Below the pieces are notes generated by a model. The model worked only from the letters and a program-made list of their open reading frames with translations. It ran no database searches and was not told the origin of the DNA. Shown piece after piece: positions 1 through 13,100 of a stretch of 64,000 bases of DNA. The DNA is taken from contig CM037474.1 in assembly GCA_021014325.1 (NCBI GenBank), positions 2,484,501 to 2,548,500 on the forward strand, in the 5' to 3' direction. Both the position numbers and the translations under genes were made by a program. Position 1 is the first letter of the stretch. Each line of letters begins with the position of its first letter. Source of the DNA: Plazaster borealis. Its lineage: Eukaryota; Echinodermata; Asteroidea; Forcipulatida; Labidiasteridae.

Positions 1-881
1 AAAAATGTACACTGTTTTGCAGAATGAATGTCCCAGGGATGAGACTTGACAAATGTGAAAATTCCTGAAAATTGCTCAATGGCCGGGGTTCCACCTTATT
101 CTAGACCCAGAGCCTCCCAGATTGTACAAATCAGGAGGTGTACAGGCTCTGTGCATCGCCAGAAATACAACAACACAGGTTTGTGCACAATGTGGACTAT
201 ATTTCTTTCTACCCATAGTGACTGCTTTACTTCTTGTAAGAAAATTTGAATGCTCAAGGAGATTTTGAGAAAATCCTGAAAACAGGAAAAAACCACAGAA
301 ATCACATGCCTGATGTCCAGAATGTTTTGCTTTCCTCTATCTGTGGTGAAGACAATTTGGTGTCTGGGATAGAGGCATGAGCTCAGCCAGGTTTTTTTCC
401 CCAAGGGGGTTGAAAGTTTTTTTTATCCCCAAACCACGGAGATTTTAAAACTGATTGTAGGAGATGTTGAAAGGGGCTGACCACAAACCTGTGATGATGT
501 AGTCAGTGGGATTGTATGAAATGCTCTATCTTCCTTCTCTTGAGTAAGCCTCAATTTGTGTACAACTTAACCTTTTCCGAAAAAACCAAAATCAAACTTA
601 GAGGTTCCTTCTCAGAGCTGCCAACATTTGCATCTTGCAATCAGGAGATTTTGTACAACAATCAAGGGAGATATTTAGAATTACATTCAACACAATAGGG
701 GGAAACAGTTCCATAATCAGGGAGATTTTCAAATTAATTGGTCATCAGAACATAAAAAGATTCAGAATTTTCTGTGGAATCAGAGAGAGTTGGCAGCTCT
801 GGAACATGCCCAACTTTTGAGACGCTCTCAAACTGTGTGGGCCTCTTAATGGAAAATTTCAAAGTTGACTTTTTTGCATAC
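1..881. other. Gene 1 intron 32 (no exon seen)
   Basis: No open frame here resembles the remaining plexin GAP segment. Only short unconvincing frames and AT-rich sequence are present. Treated as intron leading off the left edge. Confidence 0.5.
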
Positions 882-1145
882 CTTTGTTGACATGAGTCTT
901 GGGAATGAGATCTCTTTGATCTTCCTGCGGGTGATCTTATTTCTGAAGGTGCCTGATCTCAACATGGTGCAGCAATCTCTGCGTCTTCTCCCCTCATCCT
1001 CCTCCTCATCATCATCATACCCACCGCCTTCTTCTTTCAACTTGGAGAGAATAGTATCAGGAACAAATAAAGATGCTATGTCCGATTGTTTTCCAATTTG
1101 ATCAACAAATTTATATTTAAAATTTAAATACCTATTTTTATAGAT
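882..1145 (-). CDS. Gene 1 coding exon 32 (5' boundary tentative)
   Basis: 264 nt, 88 codons, phase 0. Donor AAG/GTATGC. The acceptor TTTCTCAG before 1145 keeps phase but has a weak pyrimidine tract. It ends KEISFPRLMSTK, equivalent to the plexin EI-x-x-x-RL-x-x-TK block. It contains an unusual DDDEEEDEGRRRRDCC run. The following exon is not visible, so the gene continues beyond position 1. Confidence 0.6.
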
Positions 1146-4100
1146 CTGAGAAATTAATAAGCTCTTATTGAAGGAATTGCATGACAAAATCTGCCAATGA
1201 TAAGTGATTAAGTAATTAACAAAATAAAAATGAACTATTACACATCTTATGCCATGTACAAACAATTTTGCATGATACAGGTATTTTGTGGATTCTCGTG
1301 CATATGCAAAAGTTGCTGTATGTATCACTTAAGTTGCCGAATAACTCACCAGATGCCAGTCTTTGATTCCTTTTATTGGCTCTACTTCTACAATGGTATC
1401 CCGGCGCTTGCTGTGTCGATTATTCCTAGCCAAATCATCAATTCCAACATTAGCTGACGGGGGGAACAAAGTATGTAGAAATCAAGTTACATTATTCAGT
1501 ACAAAAAATACACTTTATTTCACAAATTTATAACATTTTTGTTCTTAACATATTCTGCAAGACAATTTTAATCTGCCTTTTTTAATGACAAGGCTGATGT
1601 GGTTTTATTTATTGTTATTATTCTCTTTATTTTCTTTATTTTATAATATCTTTATTATTTTTTATTATTTTTTTAATTTTTTTTTATTTATTTTATTTAT
1701 TTTATTTATTTTTGTGTTGTTTCCTAATTTTTTTGTTTTACATTTATTTATTTAATTTTATTTATTTCAAATATTTGATTTATTTGATTTAGTTTATTTA
1801 TTGTATTTATGTTATTTATTTTAACCATTTTATCTATTTATTCATTGATTTATTTTATATTGTTGTTATTATTATTATTATTTGGGGCGGGAGTGGAAGG
1901 ATATAAGGATTACTATAGCGCAGAGAGATTGGTCTTTCTTAATCCATCCATGACAATGAATCAGCAATACAATCAAATCAATGACAACAGAAGGGAAAAC
2001 CCCTTTCATGCCCCACTGGTCAGGTCTGTAAATTCTATTCACAGCAAGTAATAAAAAAAGGTAAATGGATTGCGAATGGTACCACACGGAACAAAACAGA
2101 ACAGAGGCAATCATTCTCATGGCTTTAAAAACAACCTGTGAAAATTGAATCTATCCGGAAGTTCTCCAAAATATGAAACAATGAAATTATTCCAGGGTAA
2201 ATCCAGGGATTTATCAGAACTTACAGAAAACTCTTATTTCAAAAAATAATAAGACATATAGTTATAAGGAAGAGCTTGCTCAGCTAACAGGTCTGAAGAA
2301 TTAAGAGTGAAACATTTTTACACCATGATGGACAGCATTACTTGTGAGTGAAATATCCTCATAAAGTGGGGCTCCAATGTCAAAAATAACTTACCGTATG
2401 CACTTTCCTCATCTCCCTGGGAGAACTGAAGAATGGGTTGGGAAAGAGTTGCATTGTCAACGTCCTGCTTCTCTACAATCTTCATTTGATCATTATCCCC
2501 AACCTGTAGGTTACCAAGGATAACAAAATACCAGTTACAAATAAACCCTCAAACAACTACTACAACATTTTTAAAGATTAGCCAGCAGGGATGAGAGTCA
2601 CTGATGCAGAAAAAAGTCTGAAACTGGGATCCAGACCTAAAGGGAGGTACATTGAAATGATGGCAATTCTACCTTTTGGTAACCCCTGGAGTTATAGATT
2701 CCAAGGAGCTTCTGGGAACAGTATCCTCAGTGCTACAGAAGTCAATCAAAGAGCCTGACTTATTTAATCAGGAGAAAAATACATGTATTTTTTGTATAAC
2801 GAGGTAGACTTTAAAAAGTCTGAATTCAGATAAGTCTGAAATATTTCATTCCTCAGTGACCCAGGTAACCCATGCAAAAACACAAACAAAGAAACCCATC
2901 CAAAAGAAAATAAATTGAATTTTTTGGTGGGGGTAGTGGTGGGATGGGGGTTGTCTAACACTGAATGTTCTTCATCAGAAAGAGGACACTTACGTGGAAA
3001 TCCTTTAGCATATTGATTCTTCGCCATTTGTCAGTCGGTGGTCTGGGATCCGTGTCTGTCAACACAAGGCGCCCACTGGTGCCACATTGCCATTCTGAAG
3101 ATGGAGACAGTCAACAAATCCATTATTGTTTAGTAGTTTATTTAATGTATTACTTTTCTCCCTCTTCCCACCTTGATTTGTTTTGTGTTTCCAAAGTCTT
3201 ATGGTCAAACCAGCCCCTTCCCACCCATTGTCACCCTCTTCATTGTTCATCCCTTGCTTTTTCTGTGTGCTTTCTGCTTCTTTCTCTTTTCATTTCTTTC
3301 CACTTGGATGCTTTGGTAATAATAATAATAATACTAGCATTTATAAAGCGCATTTTTCCAATGGTTGCAATGCGCTGAGGGCAATAATTTTAGAGAGGAA
3401 CATTGTATTGAACAGGAACCTTAAGATGAAAATAGGTTTGGCTTGAGTTTAGTTGCAAGTCTGAATGTTGAGAGGTAGCGAGTTCCAGCATCAACAGTAT
3501 TCCTGTTACACCAGTATTCATGTTACACTAGTATTGCTGCTTAAAAGCATCGTACACGTTTGGTAATTGTCAAAGACCAGTGTTCTCACTTGGTGTATCC
3601 CAACATATGCGTAAAATAACAAGCCTGTGAAAATTTGGGCTCAATTGGTCATCAAAGTTGCAAGAAAATGATGAAAGAAAAACACCCTTGTTGTACAAAT
3701 TTGTGTGCTTTCAGATAGTAATAAAACTTCTTGCAAGAAGTTTTTATTATTTTAGTGAGAAATTACCTTTTTTTTCAAAAACTATGTTACTTCAGAGGGA
3801 GTCGTTTCTCACAATGTTTTATACTATCAACAGCTCTCTGTTCCTCGTTACCAAGTCAGTTTTTATGCTAATATATATTTTGAGTAATTACCAAACGTGT
3901 ACGATGCCTTTAAGTGGGTTGTGTTTTCATTAAGCCTTTGAGAAAGACTCTGCTAGGGTCGAAACGTCTGGCCATTTGCTATTTGTTTGGAAATTATTTA
4001 CTCTAAACAAACTTGCAGCATGAATAAAAAAGTAGCTGATTACATTCCCATTAACTGGTTGAAACTTTGTTGTACATTGTGGTACAACAATATTGGAATA

Positions 4101-7100
4101 TTAGATCAAGTTTTTGTTGTTTAACTTGTACTTGTGCACTAAATTATTCTTTATGGAGTTGATGGGCAGGCCAAAGGAGGAAGGGTTTACCCGGTAGTTT
4201 CTTCATTAAAAGAGATTTCTGACATACCGAGACTGACTTGGTTGGCGCTGGGTCTACTGGAGTAGGGCGAGTTGCAATATATGGCGGCTAAGATCTTCTC
4301 CTTGACCTGCGAGATGGTGTCTACGTCAAGTACCTTGACTTCCTTGACGACATTTCCTTCTTCATCAATGGGCACGACGAGAGTCTAAGGAGGTACCAGA
4401 TGAAAAATTTCAAGAAATTATTCATCTAGTAATGTACTCATAAACTAGGTTTAGTTCCATTTCATATAACCATTTTTTTTATTTAAATAATATGCATGAA
4501 TACAAATCTTAGCAAATATTCCAGAAACTCAATTTGAATTTGACTAAAAAACTCACAAGGGTATTGAACTCAATATCCTCCTCTAGCATCTTCTCAAAGT
4601 TGAGAGAATATCTTGACCTGCCGGTGAAGACATCAACTGGAGCACTCTCAGTCCGATGTTTGATGGCACGGTACAAGACAAACAGAGGATAGGCAGTGTG
4701 ACTCTAAAGAAGAAGAAAAAAGACATCATCAATCACACAGGGTTTTTCTTTAAATGAAATAGTCAAACATATCTTGTTGCTGGGTGTTAATGTGTATATA
4801 ATTGCTATGGGAACATCAATACATTGAACTCATTATCACAAACGTGTACATTTTGAATTTCTTTTGATCTCTTAAGTTATTGGAGAAGGAACAACCCTCT
4901 ACTAAAATGGACAGGTCCAACATGAACATCCATCGAAATTGCACAATATCGCATCCACCTACCCCCACCCCTTGCATCTACCCATCTACCCACCCAAATG
5001 TTTTCCCAACATGGTTGGCATGAGATATATCCATACAATAGGATTATCAGTCCACATTTCGATGTTGATCTTAGAAAAAATCATGTAATTTTTCTGCAAT
5101 CCGTACCTTAAGTTGGTCATACAGGCACAGAGCAACCCAGTTTGATAGAAGCTTCTCTAAAATACTCTCATTTCTGTCAGGAAAAAAAAGATGGCGAAAG
5201 AAAAACTAGACAACATTTCAATTTTTAAGAAGGAACATTTCTTTGAGGAAAGATTTTAAGGCAACTTTGATTTTACATTTCACGTAAACATTTGTAAAAA
5301 TTAGTGTTATAGTTTCAGTCAACAAAATGCTGTTAAATTTTGATAAAGTTTTCCAAGCAATGATGACGTAACAAATCTATAAATAGGCCTAGTAGTGTGT
5401 ATACATATTTTAGTAGGTCTTTTAAAGTAGGATTTGAAACTTTGCTTGGTGGGAAAACAGTATAGGTTTGTAGTAACACCATGTAATAGTCCCACTAGCA
5501 AGTTGCTGTGGTTCTACTAAAAACAATTGTGACGTTTCAACTCTTATCTCTACCAGTATGCTGTGATTGTACTCAAGCAGAAAAGTAACAAAAAACTATT
5601 GTAAGAATTATGGATGAGTATTACCTAAGGAAGAGTTGTCGTGTACGACCGTTGTCAGCGGCCGTCTGGATGAGCTCTGTCATCAGAGTGATCATGATGC
5701 TGAAAAATAAAATCACAAACGTATTCAAAAGAAAGAGGTAGGGGTAAAGAGCACAGATGCAAGCTCTGGGCCCAATTTCATAGAGCTGCTTAACGTGCGT
5801 TTTGTGCTTACTGTACATCTTTCCATTTCAAAGCGCTGCTAACCGTAAGCACACGAAAAGGCAAGCTAACCTTCCGGTGCTTACTGTATGAAAACGAATG
5901 ACGTAACAATGCAAATGCATGGTGAACACGCAAGCTGGCAGCCTAATTTTCTTGTTAACCTGTGATATACGCTTTAAGCAAATTTATTTGCTGAAGCACG
6001 AAAACTTGCTTATCGTTCAGCCGCGCTATGAAATTGGGCCCTTATGTTTCTGATCAGCAGAGTGTGGGTTCGAGTCCTGGTCCTGCCACTTGTGTCCTTG
6101 ACCGAGATACTTTACAATAATTGCTTTGTCTTTCAGATGGGATTGGTAGTGCATGTAAAAGAACCCAGAACACTTATCGTGGAAGAGTAGGGGTAAATAA
6201 CCCCCGTGTTTCTGGTTCACTTAGCAAGCACCCTTGTTTTACTTATGACGTATCCTTGGTTTCATTAATAATATGAGCCTCAGGATTTACACATAAAGTT
6301 TTTATTATCAAGCCCGTTGCACAAGAAGTTTTGCATCGTAACAAATCTTAGAATTTAATAGATTAACAAATTGTTTGCAGTACCCGCTGCTAGTGCTAAT
6401 TAGAGACTTCAAACTGGCCTGTTGTCACCATTTGCTCTAGAATGCAGGAAAGATGGTTCGAATCCCACCCAAGTAGCCTGTTGATTTCTTTCTGCAGGAC
6501 TTGTAGAAACTATGAGTAAAAAAGTGCTTATCTCACATCCATTTATCCATGCAATCTTTAAAAAAATGACTGTTACGTTTGTTATTATTTTGTAGGAGAC
6601 TTGATATTTGAAGCGAACACAAAGTTTCAATAAGAATAAGTTGTTAGTTTAGGAAGATGGTTTTCTTTTGGGGTGATACCTGAAGTTAAGATTTCTGTCT
6701 CAGTACTCTCTGTGAAACAAATAAAATATATATTGAAGAGAAATTGTTTAATACTTACTCGGTCAAGTAGGTCATTTTATTCTCCAGGATCATGACGACT
6801 GTTAGCAGAGATGCTATCAACTGCCTGAACAATAACATGGAATTAACAGAGTTAAGACAGTGCCCAATGTCATAGAGCTGCTTCAGCACAAAGAAGTAGC
6901 CAAGAACAAAACAAATTATCATCCCACAATAAGGTTACCAGGCAAAATACAATTCTACATGTACCACTTGTGACTGATTTAATGCTATTTCTTTGCCCGG
7001 CAGAAAAAAAGTTAAGCACAATTGTCTGTTTAAAGCAAGCTCTCTGAAATTCAGCCACAGTTGATTTGGGTCGACAGCCCAAATCAGTTCAGTGTAGCCC

Positions 7101-10100
7101 TCACCTTGAAGTGGCTGTCCGGCCTTGTGATAATAGGCAATTTCTCCCAAAAAATTGTTTTTTAAATTATCTCTGATTTTGCTTCAAGGTGAAGTTAAAT
7201 ATTTCAGGTGAACAGTTTGTAAAGAAATTCAGTGTCATGAAAGGATATAGCATCTGATGAATTACAACAACAAAAACCTACCATCTAAAATTTTGAATTT
7301 AAGTCAGTTTACACTTCCCAATATTTTGTTGCTCTTTCCTTAAAGCACCAGTAAATCAAGATTTTGATGAATCCTTAAAAGTGGCTTACTTTTGTCTGAT
7401 GGATAACTTTGAGTCGCTCTCTGCATCCAACGTCTGAATCACAACAATTAAGAAGGCCTTGTTGCTAAGAAGACGGGAAAACTTCATCATTGCTCTCTGG
7501 ACATTTTCATCTGGATACTAAGAATACAGAGAAGAATAGATTGGAGCGGCAACAAATTACGGCACCTTTGGAAGATCTGGTTGATTTATGGCCAAGTTCA
7601 TACTTAAAGGCAGGGTATACTTTTGGTTATTGTCAAAGACCAGAGAAAACCTGCCTTGTTAGACCGATGAGGAGACCTATGAGAATGTTAGCGAAGGCAA
7701 CTCGAAAAAGTGCCAGAACGATGGCGATGTGTATGAGATTGTGTCTGTACCATGCCGTTAAAGGCAGGGTATAATTTTGGTTATTGTCAAAGACCAGTAT
7801 CCTCACCTAGTGTATCCCAAATTATGCATAAAATAACAAACCTGTGAAAATTTGGGCTCAACTGGCCATCGAAGTTGCAAGTAAATAATGAAAGAAAAAA
7901 CACCCTTGTTGCATAGAACTTAGTGATTTCAGATGCATGCAATTAAAATTTTGGGGTTTAAAATTACCCTTTTTCTCTAAAAATACATTACTTTAAAGGG
8001 GGTCGTTTCTAACAATGTTTTATAATATCAACAGCTCTCCAGTGCTCTTTACCAAGTAAGTTTTTATGGTCATTAATTTGTTGAGTAATTACCAAAGGTA
8101 TACCCTGCCTTTAAATAAGTCATTTTTATATATAAAAGATGTCCAATCTGAGTGAAGTGCAGGTGAGAGAGTTGCAGACACTTACCTCTTTATCCTCAGT
8201 GTTAGGTCTCTCTTGCCCGATAAACAGCATGTTACTAGCGTACTCTCGGTGACTGACAAATGGCATTCCGATTCCTTCCAAGTCACTCGTCAAATCTGTC
8301 AAGTCAGTCTGAAGATCGGCAAATGCTAAACAAGAACAAAATTTAAAGAGGTAAATTAAATACTCATTAATGTCAATCAGTAGCCCAACATTCTATTCAG
8401 CAAATTGGGGTTTTTCCAAAGAATTTCATAATGCAGTGTAAAGGGTCTGTATCAATTGGTAATTACTCATAAAGTAATGGCAATAAAAACTTACTTGGTA
8501 AGAAGCATAATGACAGTATAATGCATTTTGAGAACATTTCACTTTGAAGTAATGTGATTATGGAAAAAGATTATGAAACAAGTTTTTATCCCCCAAAAAA
8601 TTCAATCTGAGAAGCGTTTCTGTCAGTAGCGTTTCTCAGATTGTTTATTCCAATTGCAGATTATTCTTCCTGCGTTGACATAACCGCTCCGGATTTTTCG
8701 GCAATATCTCAAAACGCTACCACCTTTTAAAATGAAATTTTCACAGGTTAGTTTTGTGGTATCTATCTACAACTATATAGGATTTAAACTAACAGTGGGT
8801 TCACACTACCAAACATATCAAATCCCTTTAAATGAAACAAGACCAACACTAGTACCATCACACTTTCAGTCTGTTATTCATAAAGTCAAAAGTTTTTAAA
8901 AAAAGATTGTGAGTTGTTTGAAGTTCTAGCCATGTAACAATGTAACTATTTCAAACTCCCCCTTTGTCTCCTTTTTCATTGTACATCTGTTGCTCCTTCT
9001 GACTGCAATTTTGCCTATTTCTTTTCACTCATTTCTACTTGAATGCTTCTGTTACACTAGTATACTGGTTGTGTGAGTTGTGTGTACTTATGGCGTGCCG
9101 TGGCTGGCAGTTTACTGCATCAAACTCCAGTTCTGGTGGCCGAGTCATCAGGGTATGGGTTCAAATCCCAGTCATGACACTCGTGTCCTTGGGCAAGACA
9201 CTTGGCTATAATTGCTTCTATTCACCCTGAGGTAGATGGGTACTTGTGAGGGTAGAAATGGTTCTTGTGATTGATTTAGCTTGGTGTGCTACATATTTTG
9301 GCAGCACAGCCTGTATCCTCTCCAAGGAGCTGAGATGGTTTAAGGAATGAAATAAATGGCCCAATGACTAGGGGTAAAAATGTCAGAGAGCACTGAGCAT
9401 CACTGAGTGACGGGCTGGTGACGGATTTGAGCGCTATTAAAGAAGCCACTATTATTGTCATCAATATTTTCATTTAGCCTTTGAGAAAGACTCTGCTAGG
9501 GTTGAAACAAGACATGCCATTAACACCATCAAATACATTTAAACAACGAGAGAAGGGGATTGTAAACTCCGAAAACATCTTGATTCTTCAATTATCTTGA
9601 AAATCTGCTCCCAAAAATTACGTTCAGAAGAACTAAACGATGACAGAGCAATGTTATCTTTGTAGGACCTCCATACCTTGTTTGATCTCATCTGACAGAT
9701 CCACTTCCATGGATCTCATGTCTTCCTGGATGAGTCTAGCGTTTCTTTTGGATCCGTACAGCTGAGCAGAGAAGCACAAAACAAGGAAGAGAATGCATAC
9801 CACGACTGCTCCACTGACTGATGGGAGTAGGATTGTTAACAAGTCAGGAGGGGGATAGGAAATGTAACCTATACGGAACTCTAGATTGCTGTGAATTACC
9901 TGAAGAGAGAAGAGGAGCAAGGTGCAATCAGGGGTAGTTCTACTACTTGTTTTGGTTTGATTTGATTCCTGAGAAATGTCTGTAGACCTACAGAAACTAC
10001 TTATCCTAGATTTATCTCTCGGTGTCTTGACACAAGAAATCCTGTTAAGATGGTTGTTACTCAAGTAAATTATAACTGAGATTTATCTCAAGACTTAACC

Positions 10101-13100
10101 AGACCACATGAAGCCCTTTCTGTGTCTTGACCCGAAAAGTCTTGGTCAGATAGTTGCTCCTCAAGTAAAATACAACTGAGATTTGTCTCAGGAAGCCCTC
10201 TTTCTATGTCTTGGCCCTTGAAGTCCCGGCAGATGGTTCTTTCTCAATTAAGTTACAACTGATATTTGTCTTAAGACCTCCCTAGACCACAGGAAGCCCT
10301 CTCTCTGTGTCTTGACCCAAGAAGTCCTGGTCAAAGGGTTGTTTCTCAAGTAAATTACAACCAAGAGTTGTTTTAAGACTTACCCAGACCACAGGAAGCC
10401 CTCTCCCTTTGTCATGGCCCTTGAAGTCTCCGGCAGATGGTTGCTCCTCGGGTAAATTACAACCAAGAGTTGTTTCTTCAATGAAGGTCACAAGACATCT
10501 CATTGCTCCAACATGAACGATGATTTCCGAGGCAGTAATTGCATTGTTGATTCGTTCACCCTGAATCAAACAGAATATATTTCAATGACCATATCACAGC
10601 TGAAATTACTCACAATTACAAAATAATTTTCATCAAATCAATTGATACTTGGATCTAAGCGAGTTTTAAACCTTCAATCATTTACAGGAACTCCATCTCC
10701 TCTGAGCTAGTATTAGATATCAGTTACCATAACAGACCATGCAAGTCTCGCGCGTATTCGAACATTTTAGGACCACTATGCAATGTTCGAATACGCACGA
10801 GACTTGCACAGTCTATTGTGGAGCTAATCATCCTTACTCGCAGCTTAGAAGCTGAATTGTGAAGGACGCAGCTACAACATGTTCGAGAAGCAGGCATGCG
10901 AGGGTGCTTTTGGCAGCCAGCCACATCAACCCGATTACGACCACGGAACACAGCCAGAGATCAAAAGAGGGAGGAAAACCAGAGGGCCCAGAGAAAAACC
11001 CTTGTGGCACAGGAGAGAACCAACGCACAACTCTACTCATATATGGCCTTAGTCGGGAATTGAACCAGGGCCACATTGGTGAGAGGCGAGCACTTTAAGC
11101 ACAAGCCAACCATGCCACCATCATGCTATTATCAATACATTTGTATCAGTTATAATTTTTAAGAAAAAGAGGAACCGTTAAAATACAGTTTTTTAAATCG
11201 TTGCCTCGCAGAGTCCAAGGTTTAAGCAAAATGTACGAGCAATAGTCACAAAGAAATAGACAAACAAGCAGACTAAGAGTGAAACTGGATCTTAAATACA
11301 GCTTGCCCAAAACATACTATTGCAGCAATTTAGCTTGTGACTGACTATGTATCTTTACCCTTGATACAAATTAAACATCTATTAAAAACTGTTGCGGTAT
11401 CCACTGCTTAAAACATAGCATTCAAACTGCCTCTAGATAACGGGCAAGCTTGCTGGTCTAGTTGTTAGACATCAGCTCTGGCATGGCACAGGTCGTGGGT
11501 TTGAATCCCACCCTAGTAATATGCCTGTGGATTTTTTTCGCAGGAACTCAGGAAAGTACAGAGAATACAGTGAATAACACACATCAATCAATGTGTAGGT
11601 AAAACACAAATAATATAGTTTATGTATTGGAATTATGAAATGGGAATTTATCAACAATCAATTTGATTAAACCTTCATTGATAAATTCTCACCTTGATTG
11701 TCATGAACTCTTCCGTCTTCTCGTACATGCCGTTTTCAAACTCCTCATACTCCGGATCAGGAAAGAACTCCAAGTCAATGTCGTTGTCTTCTGACCACGT
11801 TAAGAGGTCACTGACACCGTCCATAATGAAGCCAAAGGTCACATTACGTTGAGATAAAGCGCTGCTTAATGCTGAGGTTATATTCGGCGTCTGGCAACGC
11901 ATGAACCCTGGGCCTTCCATAGCACAGCTCTAAAATACACAATTTGTAAAACAAAAAATTCATAAATTGTTTTTGTTCACAAAATAAAAATAATAATAGC
12001 AAAGCGTATAATGCTTGAATATCCACCCTTAGAGTGCTCAAGGCACCTCCATGAGCGAGAACAACCTAGAGACAACAAATGCGTTTTGAGTTGAGATTTA
12101 AATGTACTTAAGGAACTAGATGTTTGTATCTGCAGCTGTAACAAATTTCACAAACGGTAAGCTGCTGTAGCAAAAGCCCTGTCCCCAACTTGTTTTGAAA
12201 CGAGGCTAAAAACAAGTTTATGGGCTCTAGATGATCATAGACCAGGACGAGTGACAGCGGGAGAATAAATGAGGCAAGAAATGTAGCCTTGGGCTAAGCC
12301 ATTGCGGGCACGATAAGTTAACAGACAAATTTTGTGAGAAATTGACTCTGGAACAGGGAGCCCAAAACAGGTGTTATGTGGGATGGTCATTGTGATATAC
12401 ATTAAATCAATGAAATTGTTATGATGTAAGATTAAAAAAATGCTATGGCCTGTTGACTCACCTCTACAAACTTGGTATTATTAGGTTCATCACTGCTAAC
12501 TGATCTTTTAGTTTTAGTGATTTGCGTAGCAACTGTAACAACAAGTGAAGCCATCTGGGTAGTGTTTAGATATTTCCCACTGACAACCATCTCCCGACCG
12601 CCACTGAGTATTGACAATAAAATCAAAGGATTCAAGAAAATAGGATACAAGTAGCTAATCTGATCAGGAAATAATGAGGAAATTTTACAATTTCAGTTTT
12701 AAAGCGTGTTCAATGCGATTTCCAATTTGTTGAGTCATTTAGCTTCAACTTACTCTTAAAACTGCAGCCTTTTAAAATACAAATTGAAGATTGTGGTCAA
12801 ATGAGATGCTGTTAAATCGCAACAGAAATATAACAGTTTCACTAGTATTTTAACAACTAATGTTCTTAGATGTACTCACGAGTAGATACTGCTGGTTCGA
12901 CGGACATCAGTAATGACAGGGTTGTTGGTGAAAGTGTACGTCTGGCTTGTTTTGTTTGCCCCATCAAAAGACATCTTGAGAACTCCTGTCTGCCCAACAG
13001 ACCCCTCAGAACTTGTGCAAACTGCTTCCGTCTCATTCACTGGGCTGTACAATAAATCAAAGTTATACAGCAGATGACACACCACTATAAAAGTATTTTC

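Noticed and set aside
96..404. 102-codon minus-strand frame as a possible last plexin exon
   Set aside because: No residue pattern matches the second GAP half and no phase-0 acceptor fits.
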